NCBI RefSeq assembly: GCF_002102355.1
Contig: NZ_LQPT01000082.1
Span: 62,001-126,000, forward strand
Source: Mycobacterium sherrisii
Lineage (GTDB): Bacteria; Actinomycetota; Actinomycetes; Mycobacteriales; Mycobacteriaceae
DNA: 64,000 nucleotides
Direction of reading: 5' to 3'
This document shows, piece after piece, positions 52,275-60,914 of the stretch. The notes under the pieces were generated by a model. That model was not told where the DNA came from. It saw nothing but the letters and a program-made list of their open reading frames with translations, and ran no database searches. Each line of letters begins with the position of its first letter. Position 1 is the first letter of the stretch. The position numbers and the translations under genes were made by a program.

Positions 52275-53615
52275 ATGCCCGCCACCGTTGACCTGGTCAC
52301 GCTCTGTCAGGAGACCGACACCACATTCGTGCTGGCATTGTTCGTCGACCTCAACGGCAAGCCGTGCGCCAAGCTGGTACCCGTCGCCGCCGTCGACGCA
52401 CTCAGCACCGACGGCGTGGGGTTCGCCGGATACGCCGTAGGAGCGATCGGCCAAACGCCGAAAGATCCCGACCTGATCGCCATTCCCGACCCGGCGTCGT
52501 TCACGCCGATCCCGTTCGTCAAACCGGGCCTCGCGCTCGTGCACTGCGACCCCTACGTGCTGGGCAGGCCCTGGCCGTTTGCGCCGCGCAACATTCTCAA
52601 GGCGGTGCTGCGCCAGGTCAGCGACGCCGGGTTCGACGCCTGGGTGGGGGCCGAGGTCGAGTACTTCTTGCTCAAGAAGAACCCCGACGGCAGCCTGACC
52701 ACCGCCGACGGCGCCGACACCGCCCCACGGCCCTGTTACGACGCGCGCGCCGTCACCCGCATGTATGACCACTTGACCTCGATCAGCGACGCGATGAACG
52801 CGCTGGGCTGGGGCAACTACGCCAACGACCACGAGGACGGCAACGGGCAATTCGAGCAGAACTTCAAGTTCGCCGAGGCCCTGACCACCGCCGACCGGGT
52901 GGTCACCCTGCGCTATCTGGTGTCGGTGCTGGCCGCCGAGCGCGGCATGATCGCCACGTTCATGCCCAAACCATTCGCCGACCGCACCGGCAGCGGCCTG
53001 CATCTGCACCTGTCGTTGACCAGTGCCGGCGCGGCGGTGTTTCCCGGTGTCGAGGACGAGCGCGGGCTCGGGCTTTCGGAGACCGCGTACGGCTTCGTGG
53101 GCGGCATCCTCGATCATGCTGCCGCGCTGCAGGCCCTGATCGCACCAACCGTCAACTCCTACAAGCGAACTAGAGCGCTGTCCACCGCCTCGGGAGCGTC
53201 CTGGGCGCCGCGCACGCCCACCTACGGCGGAAACGACCGGACCCACTATGTCCGGGTGCCCGACAACCAGCGCATCGAGCTGCGCGGCGGCGACGGCTCG
53301 GCCAACCCCTACCTGGCCGTAGCGGCGGCCCTGGGTGCCGGCCTGGACGGCATCAAACGCAGCACCGACCCCGGTGCCATCGGCACGCTCGCCGCCACCC
53401 GGCCGGCGCTCCCGCTGACCTTGTTGCACGCCGTGGAGCAGCTGGAATCCGATGCGGTGCTCGCCGGTGTCCTCGATGCGGCACTGCCACCGGGCGAGCG
53501 GGGCGAAAACCCAACAGTGTCAGACTATTACGCGGCGCTCAAGCGCGAGGAGTTCTTCGCCTGGCACTCCGCGATCAGCCCCTGGGAAATCGATACCTAC
53601 CTGGCCGCCTTCTAG
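52275..53615 (+). CDS. glnT: Type III glutamine synthetase-like ligase (GlnT / gamma-glutamylmethylamide synthetase-like)
   Basis: 446 residues with GAGGGAG before ATG 52275. Glutamine-synthetase fold: GAEVEYFLL (first metal glutamate), EDGNGQFEQNF, GSGLHLHLSL (metal histidine), NSYKR, and RIELRGGDGSANPYL. This belongs to the GlnT/GMAS branch, which joins glutamate with ammonia or with methylamine/ethylamine using ATP. Which amine is used cannot be read from these motifs; the neighbours, which resemble N-methylglutamate synthase, favour a substituted amine. First gene of the operon. Confidence 0.9.
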   Translation: MPATVDLVTLCQETDTTFVLALFVDLNGKPCAKLVPVAAVDALSTDGVGFAGYAVGAIGQTPKDPDLIAIPDPASFTPIPFVKPGLALVHCDPYVLGRPWPFAPRNILKAVLRQVSDAGFDAWVGAEVEYFLLKKNPDGSLTTADGADTAPRPCYDARAVTRMYDHLTSISDAMNALGWGNYANDHEDGNGQFEQNFKFAEALTTADRVVTLRYLVSVLAAERGMIATFMPKPFADRTGSGLHLHLSLTSAGAAVFPGVEDERGLGLSETAYGFVGGILDHAAALQALIAPTVNSYKRTRALSTASGASWAPRTPTYGGNDRTHYVRVPDNQRIELRGGDGSANPYLAVAAALGAGLDGIKRSTDPGAIGTLAATRPALPLTLLHAVEQLESDAVLAGVLDAALPPGERGENPTVSDYYAALKREEFFAWHSAISPWEIDTYLAAF

Positions 53616-53663
53616 CGGCCGCCGTCACCAGACGAGGACTCACCAGACGAAGGACTCACCATA

Positions 53664-54560
53664 ATGTGCGGCATCATCGGGTTGCACCTGCGCAACCCCG
53701 ATCTGTATGCACGGCTGGGCGCGCTGCTCGCCGTGATGCTCGGCGAGATGGAAGACCGTGGTGCCGATTCGGCCGGCGTCGCGGTCTACGGCGACCCGGC
53801 GTGGTCACCGAGCGGGCAGGGTTGCGTCAGCCTCATCGGCGTCACCAGGGACGCCTCAAGTGCTGCGGCCGAAGTCGGCGCCGAACTTGGCCGGCCCGTC
53901 GACGCGGTCTTTGTCGCCGACACCCTGTTACTGCGCGGGGCGGCGCCGCCGTCGGCGGTGCTCGAGGCGGCCCGTGCCGTGTTCGCGGACGCGGTGATCG
54001 CCGGCTTCGGCCAGGATTTCGCGGTGCTCAAAGGAGTTGGGCGGCCGCGGGATCTGGTGCAGCGCTGGGGCTTGACCGCCGCGCAGGGCTGGCAGGGTGT
54101 CGGCCACACCCGGATGGCCACCGAGTCGGCGGTGAACCCGTCGGGTTGTCACCCGTACGCGGTGGGGCCAAATCAATGCCTGGTGCACAACGGGTCGTTC
54201 GCCAACCACGCCAGCATCCGCCGGGACTTGCAAAGGGGCGGAGTGCACTTCGATTCCGAAAACGACAGCGAGGTGGGCGCGCGCTTCGTTGCCCAACAGC
54301 TCGCCGACGGGCGGGACATCGAGACCGCGCTCAAGGCGCTGTGCGCCAGCTTCGACGGCTTCTACACGCTGCTGGTGTCCGACCGCAATTCGTTCGCGGT
54401 CGTCCGGGACGCCATCGCGTGCAAGCCCGCGGTGATCGCCGAAACCGACGATTGGGTCGCGATGGCCAGTGAATACCGTGCGCTTGCCCAATTGCCCGGC
54501 GTCGAGCGCGCCCGTGTCTGGGAACCTCAGCCCGAGGTGGTCTACGCATGGACCAGGTGA
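53664..54560 (+). CDS. glxB: GlxB/MgsA-like class II glutamine amidotransferase
   Basis: 298 residues beginning MCGIIGLH: the N-terminal nucleophile is C2 after methionine removal. Glutaminase motifs RGADSAG, GHTRMATESAVNPSGCHPY, VHNGSFANH and SENDSEV are intact. It corresponds to the amidotransferase domain of glutamate synthase as a separate subunit, hydrolysing glutamine or gamma-glutamylamide. AAGGA precedes ATG 53664; the 3' end overlaps the next gene by 13 bases. Confidence 0.92.
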   Translation: MCGIIGLHLRNPDLYARLGALLAVMLGEMEDRGADSAGVAVYGDPAWSPSGQGCVSLIGVTRDASSAAAEVGAELGRPVDAVFVADTLLLRGAAPPSAVLEAARAVFADAVIAGFGQDFAVLKGVGRPRDLVQRWGLTAAQGWQGVGHTRMATESAVNPSGCHPYAVGPNQCLVHNGSFANHASIRRDLQRGGVHFDSENDSEVGARFVAQQLADGRDIETALKALCASFDGFYTLLVSDRNSFAVVRDAIACKPAVIAETDDWVAMASEYRALAQLPGVERARVWEPQPEVVYAWTR

Positions 54561-55237
54561 GTACCGAGTTCGATCTGGGCCGGACGCCGCTGCGCGAGGT
54601 GAACGCCGCGCTGCATGCACCAGAGGTGTTCGGCCACTTCGTGATCCGAAATCCCGCGGGCGCGCACAACATCGCCGTCGGCCTCAACGCGCCGGTGCAG
54701 GTGACCATCGACGGACATGTCGGTTATTACGCCGCGGGGATGAACCAGCAGGCCGAGGTGGTCATCGCCGGCAACGCGGGCACCGGTGTCGCCGAGAACA
54801 TGATGAGCGGCACGGTCTGGGTCAACGGTGACGCCTCCCAGTCGGCGGGTGCCACCGCCCACGGCGGGTTGCTGGTCATCGAGGGCAATGCCGCTGCGCG
54901 GTGCGGTATTTCGATGAAGGGCGCCGACATCGTGGTGGGCGGGGACGTCGGTCACATGAGCGCGTTCATGGCCCAAGCCGGCAGGTTGGTGGTGCGCGGC
55001 GACGCCGGGGAGGCGCTCGGTGACTCGATCTACGAGGCTCGGATTTATGTGCGCGGCAACGTCGCCTCGTTGGGTGCCGACTGTGTGCCCAAGCAGATGA
55101 CCGACGAGCACCACGCCGAGCTGGCCGCCCTACTCAAGGCCGCGGGATTCCAGGACGACCAAACCAGCGAGTACACCCGCTACGGTTCGGCACGCTCCCT
55201 GTACCACTTCCATGTCGACAATGCGGGTGCCTACTGA
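54548..55237 (+). CDS. glxC: GlxC/MgsB-like glutamate synthase beta-helix subunit
   Basis: 229 residues made of repeated short glycine-rich turns (GHVGYYAAGMNQQAEVVIAG, GDASQSAGATAHGG, GDVGHMSAFMAQAG), the right-handed beta-helix of the GltB C-terminal (GXGXG) domain. As a separate subunit it occurs in GlxC and in subunit B of N-methylglutamate synthase. It is non-catalytic and holds the other two subunits. It overlaps both neighbours (13 bases and 1 base). Confidence 0.92.
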   Translation: MDQVSTEFDLGRTPLREVNAALHAPEVFGHFVIRNPAGAHNIAVGLNAPVQVTIDGHVGYYAAGMNQQAEVVIAGNAGTGVAENMMSGTVWVNGDASQSAGATAHGGLLVIEGNAAARCGISMKGADIVVGGDVGHMSAFMAQAGRLVVRGDAGEALGDSIYEARIYVRGNVASLGADCVPKQMTDEHHAELAALLKAAGFQDDQTSEYTRYGSARSLYHFHVDNAGAY

Positions 55238-56598
55238 TGACTTCGATCCGGCCGGGCTACGAAACCAGCAGCGATTCGCGCGCGCAACGGGGACTGCGGG
55301 AATCCGCGACCTTCGACCGCACCACCATCGCGGCGATACAGCGAGCGGCGGAGACGGGGATTTACGACATTCGCGGTTGGGGCGCCAAGCGGGCGCTTCC
55401 ACACTTCGACGATCTGCTGTTTTTAGGGGCGTCGATGTCACGCTATCCGCTGGAGGGCTACCGCGAGCGGTGCGGAACCGACGTGGTGCTGGGCGACCGC
55501 CATGCCAAACAGGCGCTGCACCTGGCCATTCCGATCACCATCGCCGGAATGAGCTTCGGCGCCCTGTCCGCACAGGCGAAAGAAGCACTCGGCCGGGGCG
55601 CCAGCGAGGTCGGTACCTCGACCACCACCGGCGACGGCGGTATGACGCCGGAGGAGCGCGGCCACAGCAAACAGCTGGTCTATCAATACCTGCCGTCGCG
55701 GTACGGGATGAACCCCGACGACATGCGCAGGGCCGACGCCATCGAGGTGGTGCTGGGGCAAGGCGCCAAACCCGGTGGCGGCGGAATGCTGTTGGGACAG
55801 AAGATCTCTGACCGCGTCGCGGCGATGCGCACGCTGCCGGTCGGCATCGACCAACGCAGCGCCTGCCGGCATCCGGACTGGACCGGTCCCGACGACCTCA
55901 CCATCAAGATCAACGAGCTGCGCGAGATCACCGACTGGGAAAAGCCCATCTACGTCAAACTCGGCGCGACCCGCACCTATTACGACGTCAAACTGGCCGT
56001 CCACGCCGGCGCCGACGTGGTGGTGGTCGACGGCATGCAGGGCGGCACCGCCGCCACCCAGGAGGTGTTCATCGAGCATGTGGGGATCCCCACGCTGGCC
56101 GCCATCCCGCAGGCCGTGCAGGCCCTGCAGGAACTCGGGGTGCACCGGAAGGTCCAGCTCGTGGTCTCCGGCGGCATTCGCAGCGGCGCCGACGTGGCCA
56201 AGGCGCTCGCGTTGGGCGCCGATGCCGTCGCCATCGGCACGGCCGCGCTGATTGCGCTGGGCGACAACCATCCCCGCTACGCCGCCGAGTACGAGGAGCT
56301 CGGCAGCGCGGCGGGTTTCTACGACGACTTCCAAGACGGCCGCGATCCGGCGGGCATCAGCACCCAGGACCCCGAGCTGGCGGCCCGGTTCGATCCGGTT
56401 GCGGGGGGCCGGCGGTTGGCCAACTACCTGCGGGTGCTGACCATGGAGGCCCAGACCATCGCCCGGGCCTGCGGGAAGGCGCACGTGTGTCATCTCGAGC
56501 CCGAGGATCTGGTGGCTGTCACCATCGAGGCGGCCGCCATGGCCCGAGTGCCGCTGGCCGGCACCGGGTGGATCCCCGGGATCGCGGGTGGGCGATGA
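55237..56598 (+). CDS. glxD: GlxD/MgsC-like FMN-binding glutamate synthase subunit
   Basis: 453 residues with the TIM-barrel FMN domain: STTTGDGGM, GQGAKPGGGGMLLG, KLGATRTYYDVKLAVHAGADVVVVDGMQGGTAA and VSGGIRSGADVAKALALGADAVAIGTAAL. The residue after IAL-G, normally the first cysteine of the [3Fe-4S] site, is D (IALGDNHP), and only two close cysteines (ACGKAHVC) follow, so the classical cluster cannot form in the usual way. This seems typical of the Glx/Mgs branch as I recall it. Start overlaps the previous stop. Confidence 0.92.
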   Translation: MTSIRPGYETSSDSRAQRGLRESATFDRTTIAAIQRAAETGIYDIRGWGAKRALPHFDDLLFLGASMSRYPLEGYRERCGTDVVLGDRHAKQALHLAIPITIAGMSFGALSAQAKEALGRGASEVGTSTTTGDGGMTPEERGHSKQLVYQYLPSRYGMNPDDMRRADAIEVVLGQGAKPGGGGMLLGQKISDRVAAMRTLPVGIDQRSACRHPDWTGPDDLTIKINELREITDWEKPIYVKLGATRTYYDVKLAVHAGADVVVVDGMQGGTAATQEVFIEHVGIPTLAAIPQAVQALQELGVHRKVQLVVSGGIRSGADVAKALALGADAVAIGTAALIALGDNHPRYAAEYEELGSAAGFYDDFQDGRDPAGISTQDPELAARFDPVAGGRRLANYLRVLTMEAQTIARACGKAHVCHLEPEDLVAVTIEAAAMARVPLAGTGWIPGIAGGR

Positions 56599-57785
56599 GC
56601 GCTGAAACCGCCGATGTCCTCATTGTGGGCGGCGGTCTCGAGGGCGCCGCGGCGGCCTGGGCGCTGAGCCAGCGAGGCGTCACCGATGTCGTTGTCGCCG
56701 AACGCGATACCGTCGGCTCGGGCATGACCGGGAAGTCCAGCGGTATCGTGCGCTGTCACTACGGGGTGAGCTCGCTGGCAGCCATGGCCGCGGTCGGTGT
56801 TGAGGTGTTCGAGAAGGCCGAGGAACTCTTCGGCTCCGACATCGGTTTCCGCCAGACCGGCTACGTGGTCGGGGTGAGCGACGCTAACGCGGACAACATG
56901 CGTAAAAGCCTTGCCGCCCAGCGCGAGATCGGGGTGCAGACCGAAGAGATCGGCAGGTCCGAGGTTGCTCGGCTGTGGCCGTACGCCGACCTGGAGCCGT
57001 TCGGCGCGTTCGGCTTCGAGGCGCGCGGCGGCTACGGCGATGCCTATCGGACCGCCCAGGCGATGATGCTGACCGCTCGTGCCACCGGGACACGGCTGCG
57101 GCAGGGCGCCCGGGTGCTGCGGCTGCTGGTAGCCGGCGACCGTATCTCGGGGGCGGTGTTGGCAGATGGCGCCGAGATCCATGCCGGCACCGTGGTCGTG
57201 GCCACCGGTGCGTGGACGCCGGCGTTGCTGGCTCCCCATGGCATCGCCGTCCCCATCACCGTGCACCGCGAGCAGATCGTGATGGTGTCGCCCGGCGTCG
57301 ATCTGGGACCGGTACCGGTGTTCTCCGATTTGGTGTCGCTGCAATACGTTCGGCCGGAGATCGGCGGAGACATCCTGTTCGGCAACTCCGATCTGGCCGC
57401 ACTAGACGTCGCCGACCCGGACCGATACCTCAACCGCGCCGATGCGGCTTTTCTGGAGCTGGCCGCCGAGAAAATCAGCACCCGGTTCCCCGGCCTGGGC
57501 GACGCCTCGATCAGCGGCAGCTACGCCGGGTGTTACGACGTCACCCCGGACTGGAACCCGGTGATCTCGCGCTGCGCTGTGGCGGGCTTGATCGTCGCCG
57601 CCGGGTTCAGTGGGCACGGTTTCAAGATTTCTCCGGCGGTCGGGCGGCTGGTCGCCGACCTCGTCGTCGACGGGCACTCCAGCGACCCACGCATTCCCGA
57701 ATCCGACTTCCGGTTATCGCGGTTTGCCGAAGGGGAGCTGCTCACCAGCCGATTCCCGTACCTGGGCGCGGGCGAGATGCGCTGA
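56595..57785 (+). CDS. FAD-dependent amine/amino-acid oxidoreductase (sarcosine oxidase beta/DAO family)
   Basis: 396 residues from ATG 56595, overlapping the glxD stop (ATGA). Rossmann FAD motif DVLIVGGGLEGAAAAWALSQ is followed by SSGIVRCHY, VVVATGAWTP, and C-terminal VAAGFSGHGFKISPAVGRLVADL, as in sarcosine oxidase beta and the MgdA subunit of N-methylglutamate dehydrogenase. H/C in RCHYG is where related enzymes bind FMN or FAD. Predicted role: oxidative removal of the N-alkyl group, or deamination of the product of the upstream enzymes. No partner subunits (SoxA/D/G-like) are nearby. Confidence 0.9.
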   Translation: MSAETADVLIVGGGLEGAAAAWALSQRGVTDVVVAERDTVGSGMTGKSSGIVRCHYGVSSLAAMAAVGVEVFEKAEELFGSDIGFRQTGYVVGVSDANADNMRKSLAAQREIGVQTEEIGRSEVARLWPYADLEPFGAFGFEARGGYGDAYRTAQAMMLTARATGTRLRQGARVLRLLVAGDRISGAVLADGAEIHAGTVVVATGAWTPALLAPHGIAVPITVHREQIVMVSPGVDLGPVPVFSDLVSLQYVRPEIGGDILFGNSDLAALDVADPDRYLNRADAAFLELAAEKISTRFPGLGDASISGSYAGCYDVTPDWNPVISRCAVAGLIVAAGFSGHGFKISPAVGRLVADLVVDGHSSDPRIPESDFRLSRFAEGELLTSRFPYLGAGEMR

Positions 57786-57801
57786 GCGCTGGCCGGTTCG
57801 G

Positions 57802-58536
57802 CTAGTCCAGTTGCCATGCGGCGGTCACCGAGAAGCTCACCGTCTGCTGGCCGGGCTCCAGCGGCACCGGGGTCGCCATGGCCTTCGGTGCCGGCGGGCC
57901 CCCGGGCGCGGGTGGGCCGATGGCCTCCGAAATGGACAAGACCGTGCCCAGCCGCAGGCCGGACAGCTGAGCGTACTGGTCGGCACGGTTCTTGGCGTCG
58001 TTGAATGCCCGCGCGCGGGCATCCTTGACCAGTTGCGAATCGTCGGCGATCGAGTAGCTGACCGAACTGATCCGGGTGGCATCGCCGCCGGTGTTGACGA
58101 TCAGTGCGAGCAGGCGCGATGCCGCGTCCGTCGGGTGGATCTTGACCCGAATGGAGTTGGTGGCACGGTAGCCGGTGATGACGGGTTCGGGACTGCCGTA
58201 CTGGGGTTGCAGGGTCACCTGGGTGGTGCTGATGTCCCTACGGTCGACGCCGGCACCGATGAGCGCGTTGATGACGGCCTGCTGGCGGTCATTGGTCTGA
58301 TTCATCGCCACGGTCACGTCCGGTGCGTCGAATTCGATGCCGACGTCGGCGGTCAACGTGTCCGGCACTCCTTGCACCTGTCCCGAACCGGTGACGGTCA
58401 CCTGGCGCGGATGCTCGCCCGGCGGCGCCGCCGCAGGGTGGGAATCGCACGCCGTTGCCGTGGTCACGGTCAAACCGGCCACGGCAACGGCAATCGAGCA
58501 GCGTAGGAGAAGTCCAGCGCGTTGTTCGATGGCCAT
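57802..58536 (-). CDS. lpqG: SIMPL-domain lipoprotein LpqG
   Basis: 244 residues from ATG 58536. Signal peptide ending VTTATAC with the lipid-modified cysteine at C30 (atypical alanine at -3). The mature protein is a SIMPL (DUF541) domain: VTVTGSGQVQGVPDTLTADVGIEF and RAFNDAKNRADQYAQLSGLRLG. Function is unknown in mycobacteria. In M. tuberculosis (Rv3623) it lies next to hpt. It follows the small membrane gene by 10 bases. Confidence 0.92.
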   Translation of the reverse strand: MAIEQRAGLLLRCSIAVAVAGLTVTTATACDSHPAAAPPGEHPRQVTVTGSGQVQGVPDTLTADVGIEFDAPDVTVAMNQTNDRQQAVINALIGAGVDRRDISTTQVTLQPQYGSPEPVITGYRATNSIRVKIHPTDAASRLLALIVNTGGDATRISSVSYSIADDSQLVKDARARAFNDAKNRADQYAQLSGLRLGTVLSISEAIGPPAPGGPPAPKAMATPVPLEPGQQTVSFSVTAAWQLD

Positions 58537-58546
58537 GCCAGGCACC

Positions 58547-58816
58547 CTAGCCGCTGGCCGGCTCGCTACTCCAGGATTTGTCCGACATTGCCTGGCCGAC
58601 GCCGTCTTCACCGGGCGGATAATTGCGAATCAGACTGTGCGCGAGTGTGTTTGAGATCGCCGCCAGTGTCAACAGCTGAAAAATGACGACGGCAAGGGGC
58701 AGGTCTACGGCAATCGTCGCCCAGATGAGCGTGGGAGCAAAGACCGGCGCGATCATCACCCCGACGACCATGCCGACCACGCGCAGCGCCCCGTGCCGGT
58801 TCGCGTGCGCGGTCAT
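58547..58816 (-). CDS. Small two-helix membrane protein downstream of P450
   Basis: 89 residues, start ATG 58816 overlapping the P450 stop (ATGA). Two hydrophobic segments (LRVVGMVVGVMIAPVFAPTLIWATI and LAVVIFQLLTLAAIS) and a short soluble tail. No known motif. Tight coupling with the P450 gene suggests a shared role, perhaps anchoring, but no evidence beyond context. Confidence 0.75.
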   Translation of the reverse strand: MTAHANRHGALRVVGMVVGVMIAPVFAPTLIWATIAVDLPLAVVIFQLLTLAAISNTLAHSLIRNYPPGEDGVGQAMSDKSWSSEPASG

Positions 58817-60054
58817 CGCCGTCGCCAGAGCCGCACGGGCAGCGCGGTCAGTCCGTGCATCAGGGTGCTGTTGCGGTATCGCAGGATAACGTTGCCGTCC
58901 AACGTGATTCGCTCGAATCGATCGAGCAGCCGTCCGATCGCGATCTCCCCCTCCAGGCGGGCCAGCGGCGCTCCCAGACAGTGATGGATGCCGTGCCCGA
59001 ACGCGAGATGCGGGTTGGGAGTCCTGGCCACGTCGAGGACATCCGGATTTTCGAACTGTCGTTCGTCGTGGTTGGCACCGAGCAGCGCGATCAGCACCAG
59101 TTGCCCCGCGGGAATCTCTATTTCACCCAGGCGAATCGGTGCGGTGCTATACCGCATGGTTGCCGTGTTGAGCGGGCTTTCGAACCGGAGGAACTCTTCT
59201 ACCGCAACGGGCAGTAGGCGCGGGTCGGCGCGCAGTGTCGCAAGCTGAGATGGGTTGTGCAGCAAGGCGAATATCCCGTTGCCGATCAGGTTCACCGTGG
59301 TCTCGTAGCCCGCCAGAATCAGCAGATACGCGGTCGCCAGCAACTCTTCCCGGGAAAGTCGGTCCACGGGAGCGTTGACCAATGCGCTGAGCAGATCATC
59401 GGTGGGCAGCGTGCGCTTGCCCTCGATCAACCCGGTCAGCAATTCGATCAACGCGTTCTCGGCGTTGGTCAGTTCAGCGGGGTCGGTGCTGGTGAGCAAG
59501 GGTTCGCAGAGCAGGCGAAAGCGGTCGCGAGCAGCGGGCGGCACCCCCAGTAACGTGCCGATGACCCCCAGCGGCAGCCGGATGGCGTACGCCTGCATCA
59601 AGTCCACCACCGCGCCGCCGTCGGCGGCTCGGGCAACAGCATCGAGCAACTCGTCGGCGATACCGACGATGTCGGGGCGCATCCGGCGCACACTGCCGGC
59701 GGTGAACTCCTTCGTCAGCAGTTTGCGCAGCCGGGTGTGATCGGGCGGGTCCTGTTGCAGCATATGGCTATTCAGTGCTGGCGTGTACGGAGCGTGGTCA
59801 CCGGGCGGGAGGAACTCGGCCAGCCCCCACCAGTCCTTGCTCAATCGTGGGTCGGCCAGCATGGCCCGCGCCTCGGTGTAGCGGGTGATCAGCCACGCCT
59901 GCGTCGCACCCCAAATCGCGACGCGGTGGGCCGGGGCCTCGGCATTGAGCCGACGGTAGTAGGCACGCGGGTCCTGAATGAATGCCCGGCCCAACCGCAC
60001 TGGACTATCCGGCGTCGCGGGATGCGCACCGATCCAAGCTGGATCTAGGGTCAT
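58813..60054 (-). CDS. Cytochrome P450
   Basis: 413 residues from ATG 60054 (an upstream GTG/ATG at 60078 adds eight residues). Heme-binding FGHGIHHCLGAPLAR with the axial cysteine, the ExxR-type EFLRFE, the I-helix AGYETT oxygen-activation motif and the LQQDPPDHTRLRKL segment are intact. It is a soluble, ferredoxin-dependent bacterial P450, similar in style to CYP107/105 enzymes; substrate unknown. No ferredoxin gene is adjacent. Preceded by an XRE regulator 29 bases upstream. Confidence 0.94.
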   Translation of the reverse strand: MTLDPAWIGAHPATPDSPVRLGRAFIQDPRAYYRRLNAEAPAHRVAIWGATQAWLITRYTEARAMLADPRLSKDWWGLAEFLPPGDHAPYTPALNSHMLQQDPPDHTRLRKLLTKEFTAGSVRRMRPDIVGIADELLDAVARAADGGAVVDLMQAYAIRLPLGVIGTLLGVPPAARDRFRLLCEPLLTSTDPAELTNAENALIELLTGLIEGKRTLPTDDLLSALVNAPVDRLSREELLATAYLLILAGYETTVNLIGNGIFALLHNPSQLATLRADPRLLPVAVEEFLRFESPLNTATMRYSTAPIRLGEIEIPAGQLVLIALLGANHDERQFENPDVLDVARTPNPHLAFGHGIHHCLGAPLARLEGEIAIGRLLDRFERITLDGNVILRYRNSTLMHGLTALPVRLWRRR

Positions 60055-60083
60055 ATCTCGAATCGTGTGGGCGCACACCGCAG

Positions 60084-60914
60084 TTATCCAGGACGCATGA
60101 TTCCTGGTTGTCCGACTCCCAGGCTCAGCCGGCGCATGCCATCCTCCGATTCAGAGCGGGGTTCGGCCCAATACGAAACCAGCACATGACCGGTCGCGGG
60201 CAAAATCATCTGCTGATAGTTGAGGGTGAGCTTGCCCACCCGCGGATGGTTGACCAGCATCACCCCGGCGGGCTCGTATCTGACATCGTGCCGTTCCCAG
60301 AGCTGACGGAACCGTGGGCTTTGTTCGATCAAATCGTCGACCAGTCTGATCAGCGCGGGGTCGGGCCGCTGACCGTACAGGACGCGGATCAGGGACACCG
60401 CCCACTCGGTGAGTGGTTTCCAATTGCGGTAGAAGTTGCGTGCGGCCGGGTCACCGAACAATTCCCGCATGGTGTTAAACCCCACCCCAAAGTACGGCGA
60501 CAGTGCGGCGGCCAGGTTGTTGGCGACGACCGTGTTGATGCCGGGGTCCACCACGTGCGCCGCGGTCAGTGGCCAGCCGTCGATCAGCCCCTGCAGTCCG
60601 GGATGCAAGTCCCGTAACGGCTCAACGGCGGCGACGGACCGGTGTCGGGTCAGGTTTCGCATGTAGGCCACCGCATCGTCGTCCAGTTTCAGGGCCCGGC
60701 TCAGCGCGGTGAGAACCTGATCCGACGGATGCTCTTCGCGGCCCTGCTCGAGGCGCAGGTAATAGTCCGTGCTGATGTTGGCCAGGATCGCCACCTCCTC
60801 CCGGCGTAAACCGGCCACCCGTCGGCGCCCGCCGGCCGGCAGACCGACGTCCGCCGGCTGCACCAGGCTTCGGCGGGCGCGCAGAAACTGTGCCAGGGCG
60901 GATCTTTCGGTCAC
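60084..60914 (-). CDS. XRE-family regulator with MmyB-like ligand-binding domain
   Basis: 276 residues from GTG 60914 (a TTG at 60923 gives three more). N-terminal helix-turn-helix (about 30-90: GLRREEVAILANISTDYYLRLEQGREEHPS) followed by the MmyB-like PAS domain (LQGLIDGWPLTAAHVVDPGINTVVANNLAAAL...HPRVGKLTLNYQQMILPAT). Such regulators control neighbouring redox or P450 genes and bind hydrophobic ligands. First gene of the unit XRE-P450-membrane protein-lpqG. Confidence 0.9.
   Translation of the reverse strand: MTERSALAQFLRARRSLVQPADVGLPAGGRRRVAGLRREEVAILANISTDYYLRLEQGREEHPSDQVLTALSRALKLDDDAVAYMRNLTRHRSVAAVEPLRDLHPGLQGLIDGWPLTAAHVVDPGINTVVANNLAAALSPYFGVGFNTMRELFGDPAARNFYRNWKPLTEWAVSLIRVLYGQRPDPALIRLVDDLIEQSPRFRQLWERHDVRYEPAGVMLVNHPRVGKLTLNYQQMILPATGHVLVSYWAEPRSESEDGMRRLSLGVGQPGIMRPG

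Noticed and set aside
52275-57785. Complete N-methylglutamate pathway
   Set aside because: MgdB, MgdC and MgdD are not in the window, so only a partial or altered pathway can be claimed.
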